Source: Proteus appendicitidis (GTDB taxonomy: Bacteria > Pseudomonadota > Gammaproteobacteria > Enterobacterales > Enterobacteriaceae). Taken from it: 64,000 nucleotides of DNA. The stretch lies in assembly GCF_030271835.1 (NCBI RefSeq), contig NZ_CP127389.1, positions 2,206,001 to 2,270,000 of the forward strand, in the 5' to 3' direction. The position numbers and the translations under genes were made by a program. Positions 27,076 through 35,661 of this stretch are shown in pieces. A model generated the notes under the pieces. The model saw only the letters and a program-made list of their open reading frames with translations. It was not told the DNA's origin and did not search any database. The stretch's first letter is position 1. Each line of letters begins with the position of its first letter.

Positions 27076-27258
27076 ATGAATGAGAATATGCTGAATTTGA
27101 TGGATGAATTAGTCGAGATAACAAAAAAGCATGCGAATAACGAAGATGTTAAAGCGCATGCCAGTTTAGAATCTGAGAATAAATTACGAATTCAAATTAT
27201 TATTTCCGATAAAAATGAACTGGACATAACATTAAACTCTCTGCAACACGCGATGTAA
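27076..27258 (+). CDS. Small protein of unknown function
   Basis: 60-aa acidic and basic soluble protein (NMLNLMDELVEITKKHANN start). I do not recognise the family. GGAG about 11 nt before ATG 27076 supports this start over an upstream ATG at 27034 that lacks a site. Predicted secondary structure from the pattern is helix, then two strands, then helix. It ends 4 nt before the convergent yjjB stop, with no terminator between them, so the two mRNAs probably overlap at their 3-prime ends. Confidence 0.55.
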   Translation: MNENMLNLMDELVEITKKHANNEDVKAHASLESENKLRIQIIISDKNELDITLNSLQHAM

Positions 27259-27262
27259 GTCA

Positions 27263-27724
27263 TTATACACTCGGACGCTTGCGATATAACCACAATCCCG
27301 GCAAGGATAGCCCGATAGAGAGCGCACCGACAATAAATGAAGCTTTAAGGAAATTAGTAACTAAAGCTTCAAAAATTTCCGCGCTATAACCAATTTGCGT
27401 TAACTTCACCACTGAGATCATCGCTATATATGCATTTATTCCGGGGAACATCGGAATAACCGCTGCAACAGTAAAGACTTTAGGGTGTGCAAGCCACCAG
27501 CGTGACCATTGAATACCAATGCACCCCACTAAAATCGCGGCACAAAAACTTGCCCATTCAATGTTCATACCACTCATTACTAAAACCGTACGAGAGCCGT
27601 GACCTATTGCGCCTAATAATGCACAATATTTTAATGCCCTTGAAGGCACATTAAATACCATCGCAAAACCCACAGCAGGAATAGCGGCTAAAATCATATC
27701 TTCAATTAGGGTAAGAATTATCAT
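27263..27724 (-). CDS. yjjB: YjjB, small subunit of a ThrE-type exporter
   Basis: 153-aa membrane protein matching E. coli YjjB almost throughout ([17 protein letters not shown] near residue 11, [23 protein letters not shown] region near 76, [14 protein letters not shown] end). It pairs with YjjP to make a split ThrE-like exporter, reported in E. coli to export succinate. I chose ATG 27724, 2 nt after the yjjP stop; the frame is open upstream, but that part lies within yjjP. Confidence 0.9.
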   Translation of the reverse strand: MIILTLIEDMILAAIPAVGFAMVFNVPSRALKYCALLGAIGHGSRTVLVMSGMNIEWASFCAAILVGCIGIQWSRWWLAHPKVFTVAAVIPMFPGINAYIAMISVVKLTQIGYSAEIFEALVTNFLKASFIVGALSIGLSLPGLWLYRKRPSV

Positions 27725-27726
27725 TA

Positions 27727-28530
27727 TTATGCCCAATCTCTTAACCCCCATACCGCCATGGCTAAAATAACCCCTAAACAGGTTGCCAATGTTAACATTG
27801 TTGCCATTGCCCAACGCGCTAAGCCAGTATTAACGTGCCCTTTAAACATATCAGCAACAGCATTAATTAAAGGAAATCCGGGAACCAACAATAAGACGCT
27901 GGCAGCCATCGAAATAGTCGCCGTCGTTTGAAAATAAGAGAGCTTTAATAATAGACCTGAAACTGAAGTCGCCACAAATGCCGTAATACAGAAATTAATT
28001 AATGGATTCATTTGACGATGTGTTAATGCTTGGCGTACAAACATACCAAGACCACCACCAATGGCAGAAACTAAAAAGCCATCCCAATTACCACCATTTA
28101 ATTTAGAGAAACAACCACAAGATAAGGCAACCATAAAAATAATCGCCCAACGTGGATAACGTAATGGTTTTATATGCTCAAAGCGTTTTCTGGCTTCATG
28201 AATATCTGCAAGATGATGTTCAACCAAAATAACAATATGCTGAACTTCGGTTACAACATGCATATTAATGCCACGATCGACTATCTTTCGTGTTGATGTT
28301 TGGCAATGCCCGTTAACAATCGTGGTTAATACAACTGCATTAGCAGAAATTGCGCTTTCGACTTGATGTACACCTAAAGCTAAACCTAGACGGGTTGAAA
28401 GCTGTTCGACTAACATACTTTCTGCGCCATGTTGCAATAACAACAACGCAGTTTGAATACATAACTTGGTAATTTCCCGCTGTTTATCTTGTGAAATGGC
28501 TGTACACTCCGCCATTATCTCATTATCCAT
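27727..28530 (-). CDS. yjjP: YjjP, large subunit of a ThrE-type exporter
   Basis: 267-aa protein with a soluble N-terminal half carrying the ThrE motifs [19 protein letters not shown] (near 33) and [19 protein letters not shown] (near 88), and a membrane C-terminal half ending [19 protein letters not shown]. Similarity to E. coli YjjP is strong. First gene of the yjjPB pair. Upstream lies a 300-nt region with the terminator of the next gene; no operator was recognised. Confidence 0.9.
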   Translation of the reverse strand: MDNEIMAECTAISQDKQREITKLCIQTALLLLQHGAESMLVEQLSTRLGLALGVHQVESAISANAVVLTTIVNGHCQTSTRKIVDRGINMHVVTEVQHIVILVEHHLADIHEARKRFEHIKPLRYPRWAIIFMVALSCGCFSKLNGGNWDGFLVSAIGGGLGMFVRQALTHRQMNPLINFCITAFVATSVSGLLLKLSYFQTTATISMAASVLLLVPGFPLINAVADMFKGHVNTGLARWAMATMLTLATCLGVILAMAVWGLRDWA

Positions 28531-28766
28531 ACTATGCCTTAGTTTTAATCAAAAACGTGCCACTGCTAATATAAAGTTTATCAGCATAGCTCGTTTCTCG
28601 CTCTATTATCTTTCAATACTATTATGAACAAATAAAATATTTTAGGCAGTAAGTAGATCAATTTTATCGATGGATAGCCATAAATATTGGCATAGGAAAG
28701 TACAATACAATGATAAATACCCATTCTTGTTTTTAAATCGCATCATCAAATAGCTATCACTTTTTT

Positions 28767-28794
28767 AATAAAAAAGCACTCATACAAGTGCTTT
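28767..28794 (-). terminator. Terminator of the Fur-box gene
   Basis: 8-bp stem AAAGCACT / AGTGCTTT (28773-28780, 28787-28794), 6-nt loop. Read leftward it is followed by a T run (GCTTTTTTATT). It lies 38 nt after the stop of the 28832-29254 gene. The rest of the 28531-28831 gap shows no gene. Confidence 0.8.
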
Positions 28795-28831
28795 ATAAAC
28801 TAATTTAATGCAGGAAATTAATAAGATTTAA

Positions 28832-29254
28832 TTACTTCATTAATTCATCAGCTTGGATATACGATCCATCCAGCGTTTCTGCAACAAATACAGAAACACC
28901 ATAAACAGCAGAAATAACAGAAGAGAGTTGTACTAATTGCTCTTTATCATTTTTTTGTGGATCGGCAGTCATTATCATGCCAGCGCAATATTCACTAAGA
29001 AGCGCTTTCCCCTCTTTAAGCCAGCGCCTAACCGCTTTCATCCCCTCCATATCTTCTTTTTTATGCTCTTTATCTTTTTTGTTGATAGATGGGTAAACCA
29101 AGGCAAATTTTCTTTTTTCGTTTAGTACAACATCCATTTCTGCAATCCAGTTATTTGCATCTTCCAATGTTTCTGGAAAAATTTTCATCGTAATAACAGG
29201 AAATTGTTCAACATCCATAACAACAAAATTTTTATTATTCAACATAATACTCAT
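28832..29254 (-). CDS. Protein of unknown function, probably iron-regulated
   Basis: 140-aa soluble protein with no signal peptide. I do not recognise a named family. It looks alpha/beta: a strand (FVVMDVEQFPVITMKIF), a helix (DANNWIAEMDVVLN), a strand (KFALVYPSI), a lysine-rich loop (KKDKEHKKED), a helix containing RRWLKEGKALLSEY, a strand (AGMIMTA) and a C-terminal mixed region. The only cysteine is near residue 89. An ATG nine nt downstream could be the true start. A Fur-like palindrome 28-46 nt upstream suggests expression under iron limitation. It is a single-gene unit with its own terminator. Confidence 0.72.
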   Translation of the reverse strand: MSIMLNNKNFVVMDVEQFPVITMKIFPETLEDANNWIAEMDVVLNEKRKFALVYPSINKKDKEHKKEDMEGMKAVRRWLKEGKALLSEYCAGMIMTADPQKNDKEQLVQLSSVISAVYGVSVFVAETLDGSYIQADELMK

Positions 29255-29281
29255 CTCTAATTAATAATAATCACCTCACTT

Positions 29282-29300
29282 TAGAATGACTATCATTCTC
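29282..29300. promoter_or_regulatory. Fur-like box upstream of the 140-aa orphan gene
   Basis: The 19-mer centred at 29291 (core GAATGA-CTA-TCATTC, a perfect dyad) matches the Fur consensus at 14 of 19 positions. It shares the motif GACTATCATT with the strong Fur box at 17084. Confidence 0.68.
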
Positions 29301-29393
29301 AATCAATAAAGATCCGAGTATTTAAAATAAAACCGCATTAATAAGCAATCACACGCGCAGATCAATTTAAAATAGCAATGCTTAAATACAAAA

Positions 29394-29426
29394 ATAAAAA
29401 ACCCCTAAATAGATATCTAGGGGTTT
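29394..29426 (-). terminator. Terminator of the first universal stress protein gene
   Basis: 9-bp stem AAACCCCTA / TAGGGGTTT (29399-29407, 29418-29426) with a 10-nt loop. Read leftward it continues into TTTTTATTTTTG. It lies 30 nt after the stop. Confidence 0.85.
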
Positions 29427-29455
29427 CATACTATTTTCTAATATTTATAAAGATT

Positions 29456-29893
29456 TTAGCGAACAACTAATACGGATTGTTTGGCATAAGCGACAATACC
29501 TGATGCATTGGAGCCTAATAGGTGTGTTGAAATACTTGGACGACGAGAGCCTATTACAATCAAATCAGCATGAATTTTTTCAGCAAGCTCTAAAACTTTA
29601 TCTCTCGCAGAACCAAATACGGCTGAAAATTCAACTTGTTCAGTTGGTAAATCGATACCATTAGCTAATTCTTGCAGTTGTTCTTGTACACGCTCAAGTG
29701 CTTTATTTGCAAAAGAACTGAGCATGTCATAATGGTAACTATAACTAATAGAGAAACGTGAAATATCAGGAATAGCATGGAAAAGATGCAGTTTTGCACC
29801 TTCTAATTTGGCAATATAAACAGCGTGTTGTAAGGCTTTAGTCGTTAACTCATCTTCTGAAATATCAACAGGTACTAGAATTGTCTTGTACAT
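29456..29893 (-). CDS. Universal stress protein, UspF/UspG-like
   Basis: 145-aa single UspA domain. The N-terminal strand MYKTILVPVDIS with its aspartate and the C-terminal ATP-binding motif GSRRPSISTHLLGSNASGIV (G-2x-G-like pattern, residues about 117-136) are intact, so nucleotide binding is likely. The GAGGAG ribosome site is strong. A near-paralogue lies at 30417-30845, with a small membrane protein between them. USPs of this branch are linked to adhesion, motility and stress survival in E. coli; the role here is not known. Confidence 0.88.
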   Translation of the reverse strand: MYKTILVPVDISEDELTTKALQHAVYIAKLEGAKLHLFHAIPDISRFSISYSYHYDMLSSFANKALERVQEQLQELANGIDLPTEQVEFSAVFGSARDKVLELAEKIHADLIVIGSRRPSISTHLLGSNASGIVAYAKQSVLVVR

Positions 29894-29959
29894 AGCAACT
29901 CCTCATTATCAGATTATTGTCTGTTTATTATTGTAGCGTTGAACCCACAGCTTGCTTAT

Positions 29960-30298
29960 TTAATCTTCCTCAAGATGCCATTTATGCAATTGTCGATGAA
30001 TAAAAGGTGTCACTACAAGCCCAATTGATAAAATAAAAACACACTGAAGAAATAAACCATAGATTGCAATAAAAAAGCGCCCTGTTGGGGTTGCAGGTGC
30101 TGGCTCTACCGGTTGACCACTTAACATAGAGATTGCATTTAATGAAGATTCCATAAAGGTATGCCCTTCAATTAAATAAAACCCTAATACGCCGGGTAAT
30201 AAACCTAAGAAAAAGAAAATAGAGCCTATTACATAATAGCGTAAGATGCGTAGAATAAAATGATCGAGCCTTAAAAGTTCTTCGGTAAATTTTTCCAT
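29960..30298 (-). CDS. Small two-helix membrane protein, ion-channel-like
   Basis: 112-aa membrane protein with two long hydrophobic segments (residues about 18-45 and 73-98). Between them lies a segment, EGHTFMESSLNAISMLSGQPVEP, that resembles the pore helix and filter region of two-TM channels in spacing, though no canonical TVGYG filter is present. The end HRQLHKWHLEED matches a family of uncharacterised proteobacterial proteins that I remember only by pattern. It lies between two universal stress protein genes in the same orientation, which suggests a functional link. Confidence 0.65.
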   Translation of the reverse strand: MEKFTEELLRLDHFILRILRYYVIGSIFFFLGLLPGVLGFYLIEGHTFMESSLNAISMLSGQPVEPAPATPTGRFFIAIYGLFLQCVFILSIGLVVTPFIHRQLHKWHLEED

Positions 30299-30371
30299 TC
30301 TTACCCACGTTCTAGACTATTTATTCAATAAACTGCTTATTGAATAAATAAGTTAAGCTACGCAAAAAAAC

Positions 30372-30406
30372 TAAAAAATATGCTATGAGGAATGCTCATA
30401 GCATAT
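30372..30406 (-). terminator. Terminator of the second universal stress protein gene
   Basis: Perfect 12-bp stem ATATGCTATGAG / CTCATAGCATAT (30378-30389, 30395-30406) with a 5-nt loop, followed leftward by TTTTTAG and a second T run. It is a very strong structure only 11 nt after the stop, so readthrough into the small membrane gene should be low. Confidence 0.9.
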
Positions 30407-30416
30407 TAGTAATATA

Positions 30417-30845
30417 TTAACGAACAACTAACACTGAAATTTCAGCATAGCGAACAACGCCCGCAGCCGTAGAGCCTAATAAATGAGTGCTAATATTAGG
30501 TCTACGTGAACCAATCACAATTAAGTCTGCTTGAATATCTTTTGCTGTGACTAAAATTTCATCACGAGGGGAGCCAAAAGTAACCGTATAAGCGACCTTT
30601 TCAGCAGGCAAATCCACCGAATCTACCAACATTTGCATATCATTTTCTGCTTTTACTGTCGCTTTATCTTTAATTTCTGGATAACCCAATGAATAAGCAT
30701 TAATGATTGCTGAAGAGATAGGAAGAACATGAATTAAGTGTAAGTTAGCTCCTGTTTCTTTTGCTAAATACACAGCATGTCGTACCGCTTTACTGGTTAA
30801 CTCTTCTTCCACAATATCAATAGGCACTAAAATCGTTTTATACAT
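30417..30845 (-). CDS. Universal stress protein, UspF/UspG-like, second copy
   Basis: 142-aa UspA-domain protein, clearly paralogous to the gene at 29456 (same MYKTILVP start, GSRRPNISTHLLGSTAAGVV ATP motif and final VLVVR). ATG 30845 is chosen because AGGAG lies 6 nt upstream; the longer frame to 30896 has no site. It has its own strong terminator. Divergence is largest in the middle helix (INAYSLGYPEIKDK). Confidence 0.88.
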   Translation of the reverse strand: MYKTILVPIDIVEEELTSKAVRHAVYLAKETGANLHLIHVLPISSAIINAYSLGYPEIKDKATVKAENDMQMLVDSVDLPAEKVAYTVTFGSPRDEILVTAKDIQADLIVIGSRRPNISTHLLGSTAAGVVRYAEISVLVVR

Positions 30846-30987
30846 AATAACTCCTCTCAACTCTCCATTTGCCTTAATCTTATCGCAATAACCCAAAGAT
30901 TACTGTGAGTGAATTAACTAAAAACAACCTAATCTTAATATAAACCTACTTTAATTATTAATACGTTAAGCTAAAAAATAAAAGTGA

Positions 30988-31872
30988 TTATTCAAAATAG
31001 TTTGCATTATGTTGCTGTGTTAACGTCCATATTTGATTGCGAATATTTCGGATAGCATCAATCAATTCTGATGCAGTTAATCCTATTGGTCCAATACCTT
31101 TTTTAACTAAGAGATCTGCCGACATTCCGTGTATCCAAACGGCACTTTTCACCGCATCCGACATTGACATTCCTTGTGCTAAAAAACTGCCCATAACGCC
31201 TGTTAGCACATCACCACTCCCTGCTGTTGATAATCCACTATTACCGGTTGTATTAATTGTGATTTCGCCTTTCGGAGAAGTCACTACGGTATGTTGACCT
31301 TTAATAATTGCCCAACAATGATAAATCTTCGCAATTTCTTTCGCTGCTTCTTCTCTATTATTTTGAATATCATTTAGCGTGCAATTAAGCAAAATAGACG
31401 CTTCTTTAGGATGTGGGGTTAATACACAGTGCTGATTAAGTGAGAGTTCTGATTTAAAATTGGCCATGAGTACTAATGCATCCGCATCAAAAACATAAGG
31501 TCTATTTTCATTACGCTGTACTAAAACTGTTGATAAGATTTCTTCAGAATTTGCAGATAATCCCAATCCACACCCAATCGCCCAAGCAGAAATATCTTGC
31601 TGATTTATCAATGTTTGTGCTGTTTTAAGCATAAGCTCTGGCGCACTATCAATAAAAGGAATAGGAAGTTGTGACTGAGCAAAACCAAGAAATACCTTCC
31701 CACACCCTGCTTTTAATGCACTTTTACCTGCTAATACAATAGCACCGCTCATTCCTTCTGAGCTACCTACAAGACCTAATGTGCCGAATGTTCCCTTATG
31801 TGTATTTCCTGATTTGCGCTGATAAAGTGCGGGATAATGAGTGATGGCATGTAATAGTTGTTCTTCATTCAT
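30988..31872 (-). CDS. nnrD: ADP/ATP-dependent (S)-NAD(P)H-hydrate dehydratase (stand-alone NnrD)
   Basis: 294-aa ribokinase-like enzyme that repairs hydrated NAD(P)H. Family marks are GTFGTLGLVGSSEGMSGA near residue 30, VFDADAL near 130, the LTPHPKEAS motif near 150 and the catalytic GSGDVLTGVMG near 220. In E. coli this domain is fused to the NnrE epimerase; here it stands alone. ATG 31872 is chosen because AGGGAG lies about 10 nt upstream; the longer frame would add a basic segment (KKKCRKRRENK) with no such site. Cytoplasmic, and probably its own transcription unit. Confidence 0.85.
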   Translation of the reverse strand: MNEEQLLHAITHYPALYQRKSGNTHKGTFGTLGLVGSSEGMSGAIVLAGKSALKAGCGKVFLGFAQSQLPIPFIDSAPELMLKTAQTLINQQDISAWAIGCGLGLSANSEEILSTVLVQRNENRPYVFDADALVLMANFKSELSLNQHCVLTPHPKEASILLNCTLNDIQNNREEAAKEIAKIYHCWAIIKGQHTVVTSPKGEITINTTGNSGLSTAGSGDVLTGVMGSFLAQGMSMSDAVKSAVWIHGMSADLLVKKGIGPIGLTASELIDAIRNIRNQIWTLTQQHNANYFE

Positions 31873-32153
31873 ATTATTCTTATTCTCCCTTCTTTTTCTG
31901 CATTTTTTCTTATTGCTCACAATGGTTGCTTTACCACATTTTGTTTGTATTAACGTTCAATGCATAACGTTCAAAGTATAGCGTGATTTCAACAAACAAA
32001 TGGGATCACTGGCTATTTTGTCTCTTTATCATGCTAACAATTTCGATATGATAAAATGCTTTCATTATCACTATTCATACCTCGCTGAGACTTTGCTATT
32101 CTTATGACCTAGCTTGATATGATTTATAAATTAAAGACAAAGGAACGTAGATA

Positions 32154-32375
32154 ATGAACGAAAAGTTTAAAACACAAGCAGATGTAGAAACATTGGCAGA
32201 AGAAGTGGCTTGCTTAAAAACACTAGTCACCTATATGTTAAAAGCATTAGGTCAAGCAGATGCTGGGCGTGTTATTTTAAATATTGAACGTGCTATTGCA
32301 GAAGTTGATGACGAAAAACAAGCAGAGACATTCCGTAATACGATTAGCCAAATTAAGACAGCCTATCGTCAATAA
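32154..32375 (+). CDS. yecF: YecF-like small protein (DUF2594)
   Basis: 73-aa cytoplasmic helical protein matching E. coli YecF: ACLKTLVTYMLKALGQADAGRV in the middle and QIKTAYRQ at the end. AAAGGA lies 9 nt before ATG 32154. Function unknown in any organism that I know of. It stands alone, followed by a terminator about 145 nt downstream. Confidence 0.88.
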   Translation: MNEKFKTQADVETLAEEVACLKTLVTYMLKALGQADAGRVILNIERAIAEVDDEKQAETFRNTISQIKTAYRQ

Positions 32376-32517
32376 TCCGTTTATTTTCGAATTGAGTATT
32401 TGCACATATTTTTATTCTGTTTTCTAACCTTTTTGTGCTGCACAAATAAACAAAATTTGATTTCAAATTTCCTATATACTCAATCTCGAAATAAACCATT
32501 CTTTATTCATTTAGCTA

Positions 32518-32547
32518 CCCCTCTATCCTTGTAGAGGGGATTTTTTT
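32518..32547 (+). terminator. Terminator downstream of yecF
   Basis: Perfect 8-bp stem CCCCTCTA / TAGAGGGG (32518-32525, 32532-32539) with a 6-nt loop and seven T. The 140-nt interval between yecF and this hairpin has no gene, so it is either a long 3-prime UTR or a separate short RNA. Confidence 0.87.
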
Positions 32548-33121
32548 CTCTTTTACCCACTTCAATATTTCTATTCAAATTATTTTTATATTACTCAAAT
32601 GATAATGAGTTTGTTTTCTTTGGGTGTTTTTAACTAATAGTTACCATCAAACATTCTTTTTGTTTAATATTTTTAATGTTATTTAGATTAAATAATAAAA
32701 TTAGAGTCTTTGCTATCATTGCCCGCATGAGCACAAATTAACCTATTAAATACAATGTGTTAAAATCACCTTAATGATAGCTAATGATCATTTAACTATT
32801 TTTTATTCTGAACTTTATATTTAAAACATACATTTTATTATTTTTAACACAAATAAAAACTGACCATTTGAAATGTAAATAAAGATAAATCCTAATATTA
32901 TTATATTTTTAGTTATTTTATTTATTGTGAATTGTAAAATTTATTAAGACAAAAGTTGCTAGCTTATTGTCCCTAAACGCAATTATAACGAAAATAGTTA
33001 AAACCAATAGGGTTAAAAACATTAACCATTTATATTTTTACACTTATTCTGATTTATCGTCACTCCTGTTTATATGTTACACTACAATAAGTATGTACTA
33101 AAAAATAAACATGAGGCTAAA
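32548..33121. other. Very AT-rich gap of about 570 nt
   Basis: No credible ORF on either strand. It must contain the promoter of the small periplasmic protein gene that starts at 33122, but no operator was recognised. Confidence 0.5.
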
Positions 33122-33487
33122 ATGAAACCACTTCTCTTATCTCTGCTATTATTACCTGCTGTTGCGTTCGCAAACCCAACAAAAATGGCTGATGATTACT
33201 GCGATACCTTTAAAGATATCTCAATTAAAGCTTATGATACAAAAGAGCCAGCAGAGAAAATTGCTAAAGATGCAATGGCCTCTCTGAGTGCGAAGAAATT
33301 TGATTTTGCAAAACTAGAAGCAACTGAAGCGCAATTCACTGAAGGTGCTATTGAAGTTGTTAATTCTTTACGTGAAGCCAAATCTGAAATTGGCTCTCGC
33401 GCAGAATTCCAAGACGGTTTAACTCAAATTGTTGCGGCTTGTAAAATTCAAATGGTCGCTGCATTAGAAGAAGAGACAAAAAAATAA
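33122..33487 (+). CDS. Small secreted protein of unknown function
   Basis: 121-aa protein with a clear signal peptide (MKPLLLSLLLLPAVAFA, cleavage before NPTK). The mature part is about 104 aa, mostly helical and rich in Lys, Ala and Glu, with two cysteines (YCDTF near residue 26 and ACKIQ near 109) that could form a disulfide. I do not recognise a family. GAGG about 6 nt before ATG 33122 fixes the start; the frame is open upstream to 33074 without a site. Monocistronic as far as visible. Confidence 0.75.
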   Translation: MKPLLLSLLLLPAVAFANPTKMADDYCDTFKDISIKAYDTKEPAEKIAKDAMASLSAKKFDFAKLEATEAQFTEGAIEVVNSLREAKSEIGSRAEFQDGLTQIVAACKIQMVAALEEETKK

Positions 33488-33606
33488 TCTTCTCATTAAA
33501 AAATGAGTAGCAATCAATTTAAAGAGTAGAAATTATCCTGCTCTTTTTTCTTTCCCCCTCACCTATTCTTCTATTCTTCTATTCTTCTATTCTATAACTA
33601 ACTTCC

Positions 33607-33731
33607 TATACTCTAAATAATTCAAAATGTAGCTAGGCGACAAGTGAATGAGTCGCTAGGAGCATACATAAGTATGTGACTAGTGCGAATGAACATAGCC
33701 AACAACGCTACAGTTTGAAGTATGACGAGTA
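33607..33731. repeat. Dispersed imperfect-palindrome repeat element
   Basis: A 125-nt element starting TATACTCTAAATAATTC and ending near TATGACGAGTA. TTCAAAATGTAGC (33621-33633) pairs with GCTACAGTTTGAA (33707-33719) at 12 of 13 positions, and the centre folds as CATAC-ATAA-GTATG (33663-33676). The layout resembles intergenic repeats that I remember from Yersinia, Serratia and Photorhabdus (same CTCTAAATAATTC start and TTGAAGTATGACG end). Confidence 0.72.
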
Positions 33732-33821
33732 ATGAATGAACATAGCCAACAACGCTACAATTTGAAGTATGACGAGTAATGAATGAACATAGCCAACAAC
33801 GCTACAGTTTGAAGTATGACG
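33687..33821 (+). repeat. Tandem 47-bp repeat, nearly three copies
   Basis: Units at 33687-33733, 33734-33780 and 33781-33821 (last truncated). They are identical except for one G/A change in unit 2 (CTACAG versus CTACAA). The unit is the right arm of the palindromic element, so that arm has been duplicated in place. It ends about 80 nt before hemB. Confidence 0.92.
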
Positions 33822-33899
33822 TGTATTCTATCTATTGATATTAAGGTTTATACTACCTCGGTAAATACTTGTTAGTACTGGCCATAAAAAGGAGATATT

Positions 33900-34877
33900 G
33901 TGAGCAACGAACAATCCATCCAGCGTTTAAGAAGACTACGCCAGTCCGAAAACCTGCGCGCGCTCTTTCAAGAAACAACACTGACTAAAAATGATCTCGC
34001 TCTGCCTATCTTTGTAGAAGAAGGGCTTGATGATTACCAACCGATTAAAAGCATGCCAGGTGTCGTTCGTATTCCTGAAAAACGTCTTGCTTATGAAATT
34101 GAACGTATTGCAAAGGCTGGCATTAAAACTGTCATGACTTTTGGGGTATCCCATCACCTTGATGAAACAGGAAGTGATGCTTGGAAAAGTGATGGCTTAG
34201 TTTCTCGCATGTCTCGTATTTGTAAAGATGCAGTACCAGAAATGATTGTCATGTCTGATACCTGTTTTTGTGAATACACATCGCATGGTCACTGTGGTGT
34301 TTTACATGGTGAACATGTTGATAATGACGAAACTATCTATAATTTAGGGCTTCAAGCGGTTGCTGCTGCACAAGCGGGTGCTGATTTTATTGCGCCATCA
34401 GCAGCAATGGACGGTCAAGTTGCCGCTATTCGTGCCGCTCTTGATAAAGCAGGATTTAGCGACACCGGTATTGTTTCTTATTCGACTAAATTTGCTTCTG
34501 CCTTATATGGTCCTTTCCGTGATGCAGCAGGCTCTCGCTTAATTGGTGATCGTAAAACTTATCAAATGAATCCAATGAACCGCCGTGAAGCGATCCGTGA
34601 ATCATTAATTGATGAGCAAGAAGGCGCTGATATGCTGATGGTAAAACCAGCGGGTGCTTATTTAGATATTATTCGTGATGTACGTGAACGCACTTTATTA
34701 CCTTTAGCCGCTTATCAAATCAGCGGTGAATATGCTCAAATTAAATTTGCAGCATTAGCTGGTGCAATCGATGAAGATCGTGTGGTAATGGAAACTTTAG
34801 GCTCAATAAAACGCGCAGGTGCAGATTTAATTCTGTCTTACTTTGCGCTTGATTTAGCGGAAAGAAACCTTCTGTAA
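33900..34877 (+). CDS. hemB: Delta-aminolevulinic acid dehydratase (porphobilinogen synthase)
   Basis: 325-aa cytoplasmic enzyme that condenses two 5-aminolevulinate molecules to porphobilinogen in haem and sirohaem synthesis. The zinc site [14 protein letters not shown] lies near residue 119, the first substrate lysine in [14 protein letters not shown] near 198, and the Schiff-base lysine in [13 protein letters not shown] near 250. Start GTG 33900 follows AAGGAG at 6 nt. The gene stands alone. Its promoter region contains the repeat element and tandem array just described. Confidence 0.96.
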   Translation: MSNEQSIQRLRRLRQSENLRALFQETTLTKNDLALPIFVEEGLDDYQPIKSMPGVVRIPEKRLAYEIERIAKAGIKTVMTFGVSHHLDETGSDAWKSDGLVSRMSRICKDAVPEMIVMSDTCFCEYTSHGHCGVLHGEHVDNDETIYNLGLQAVAAAQAGADFIAPSAAMDGQVAAIRAALDKAGFSDTGIVSYSTKFASALYGPFRDAAGSRLIGDRKTYQMNPMNRREAIRESLIDEQEGADMLMVKPAGAYLDIIRDVRERTLLPLAAYQISGEYAQIKFAALAGAIDEDRVVMETLGSIKRAGADLILSYFALDLAERNLL

Positions 34878-34892
34878 TTTGCAGCTATTCCG

Positions 34893-34931
34893 AACCCTTA
34901 GTAAGTTTCGTTACTCGCTAAGGGTTTTTCT
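34893..34931 (+). terminator. Terminator after hemB
   Basis: 9-bp stem AACCCTTAG / CTAAGGGTT (34893-34901, 34918-34926), 16-nt loop, followed by TTTCTTTTT. It lies 15 nt after the stop. Confidence 0.85.
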
Positions 34932-35088
34932 TTTTAATATCTTCTTTCTTCCCCCCTTTCCTTTTATTCTTATCATTTTGATTTTTATTATCATTACTTG
35001 GTTAAGTTTTGAAAAAAATTACACATAAAGCTATCTTTTTAGCATTAATTTTGCTGAGATATCAGCTCATTTTTGGCTAGAGGTTACT

Positions 35089-35553
35089 ATGGATAATTGT
35101 ATTTTCTGTCAAATCGTTGCTGGAAAGGCACCTTGCCATAAAATTTGGGAAGACGAGCACCACCTTGCATTTCTGTCTATATTTCCAAATACCAAAGGCT
35201 TTACCGTTGTTATTCCTAAAAAACACTATCCAAGTTACGCTTTTGATCTTAGTGATGAAGCCTTAGCTTTATTAGTGATTGCGACAAAAAAAGTGGCAAA
35301 AATCTTAGATAAAACATTTCCTGATGTTTCTCGTTCAGGAATGTTTTTTGAAGGATTTGGCGTTGATCATGTTCATAGCAAACTTAGTCCGATGCACGGT
35401 ACTGGTGATATGACAAAATGGGCGCCTATTGAAAATAAACAGAAAATTTTCTTTGATAAATATCCGGGTTATCTTTCATCGCATGATTCTGAACGTGCTA
35501 GTGATGAAGAACTTGCACAATTAGCGGCGCTGATCAGAAAAAATAGCCGATAA
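35089..35553 (+). CDS. HIT-family protein with an altered histidine triad
   Basis: 154-aa member of the histidine triad nucleotide-binding family. The start DNCIFCQIVAG and PCHKIWEDEHHLAFL are typical, and the catalytic region reads DHVHSKLSPMHG near residue 104, so the usual H-x-H-x-H-x-x has lysine at the third position. It is longer at the C-terminus than HinT (about 120 aa). A nucleotide hydrolase or transferase role is expected from the family, but the altered triad makes this uncertain. It is monocistronic, with GAGG before the start and a terminator after it. Confidence 0.82.
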   Translation: MDNCIFCQIVAGKAPCHKIWEDEHHLAFLSIFPNTKGFTVVIPKKHYPSYAFDLSDEALALLVIATKKVAKILDKTFPDVSRSGMFFEGFGVDHVHSKLSPMHGTGDMTKWAPIENKQKIFFDKYPGYLSSHDSERASDEELAQLAALIRKNSR

Positions 35554-35608
35554 TGAAAATCTAATCCGTTCTTCTGATATTTATCCATATATAAAATTTT
35601 CAGATATA

Positions 35609-35647
35609 AAAAACGCCCAGTCTTATTTTAGGCTGAGCGTTTTTTTA
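35609..35647. terminator. Bidirectional terminator between the HIT and phosphatase genes
   Basis: AAAACGCCCAG pairs with CTGAGCGTTTT around a 12-nt loop (35610-35620, 35633-35643) with one mismatch, flanked by A and T runs on both sides. It serves both convergent genes. Confidence 0.8.
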
Positions 35648-35661
35648 TCAAGATCAAAACA

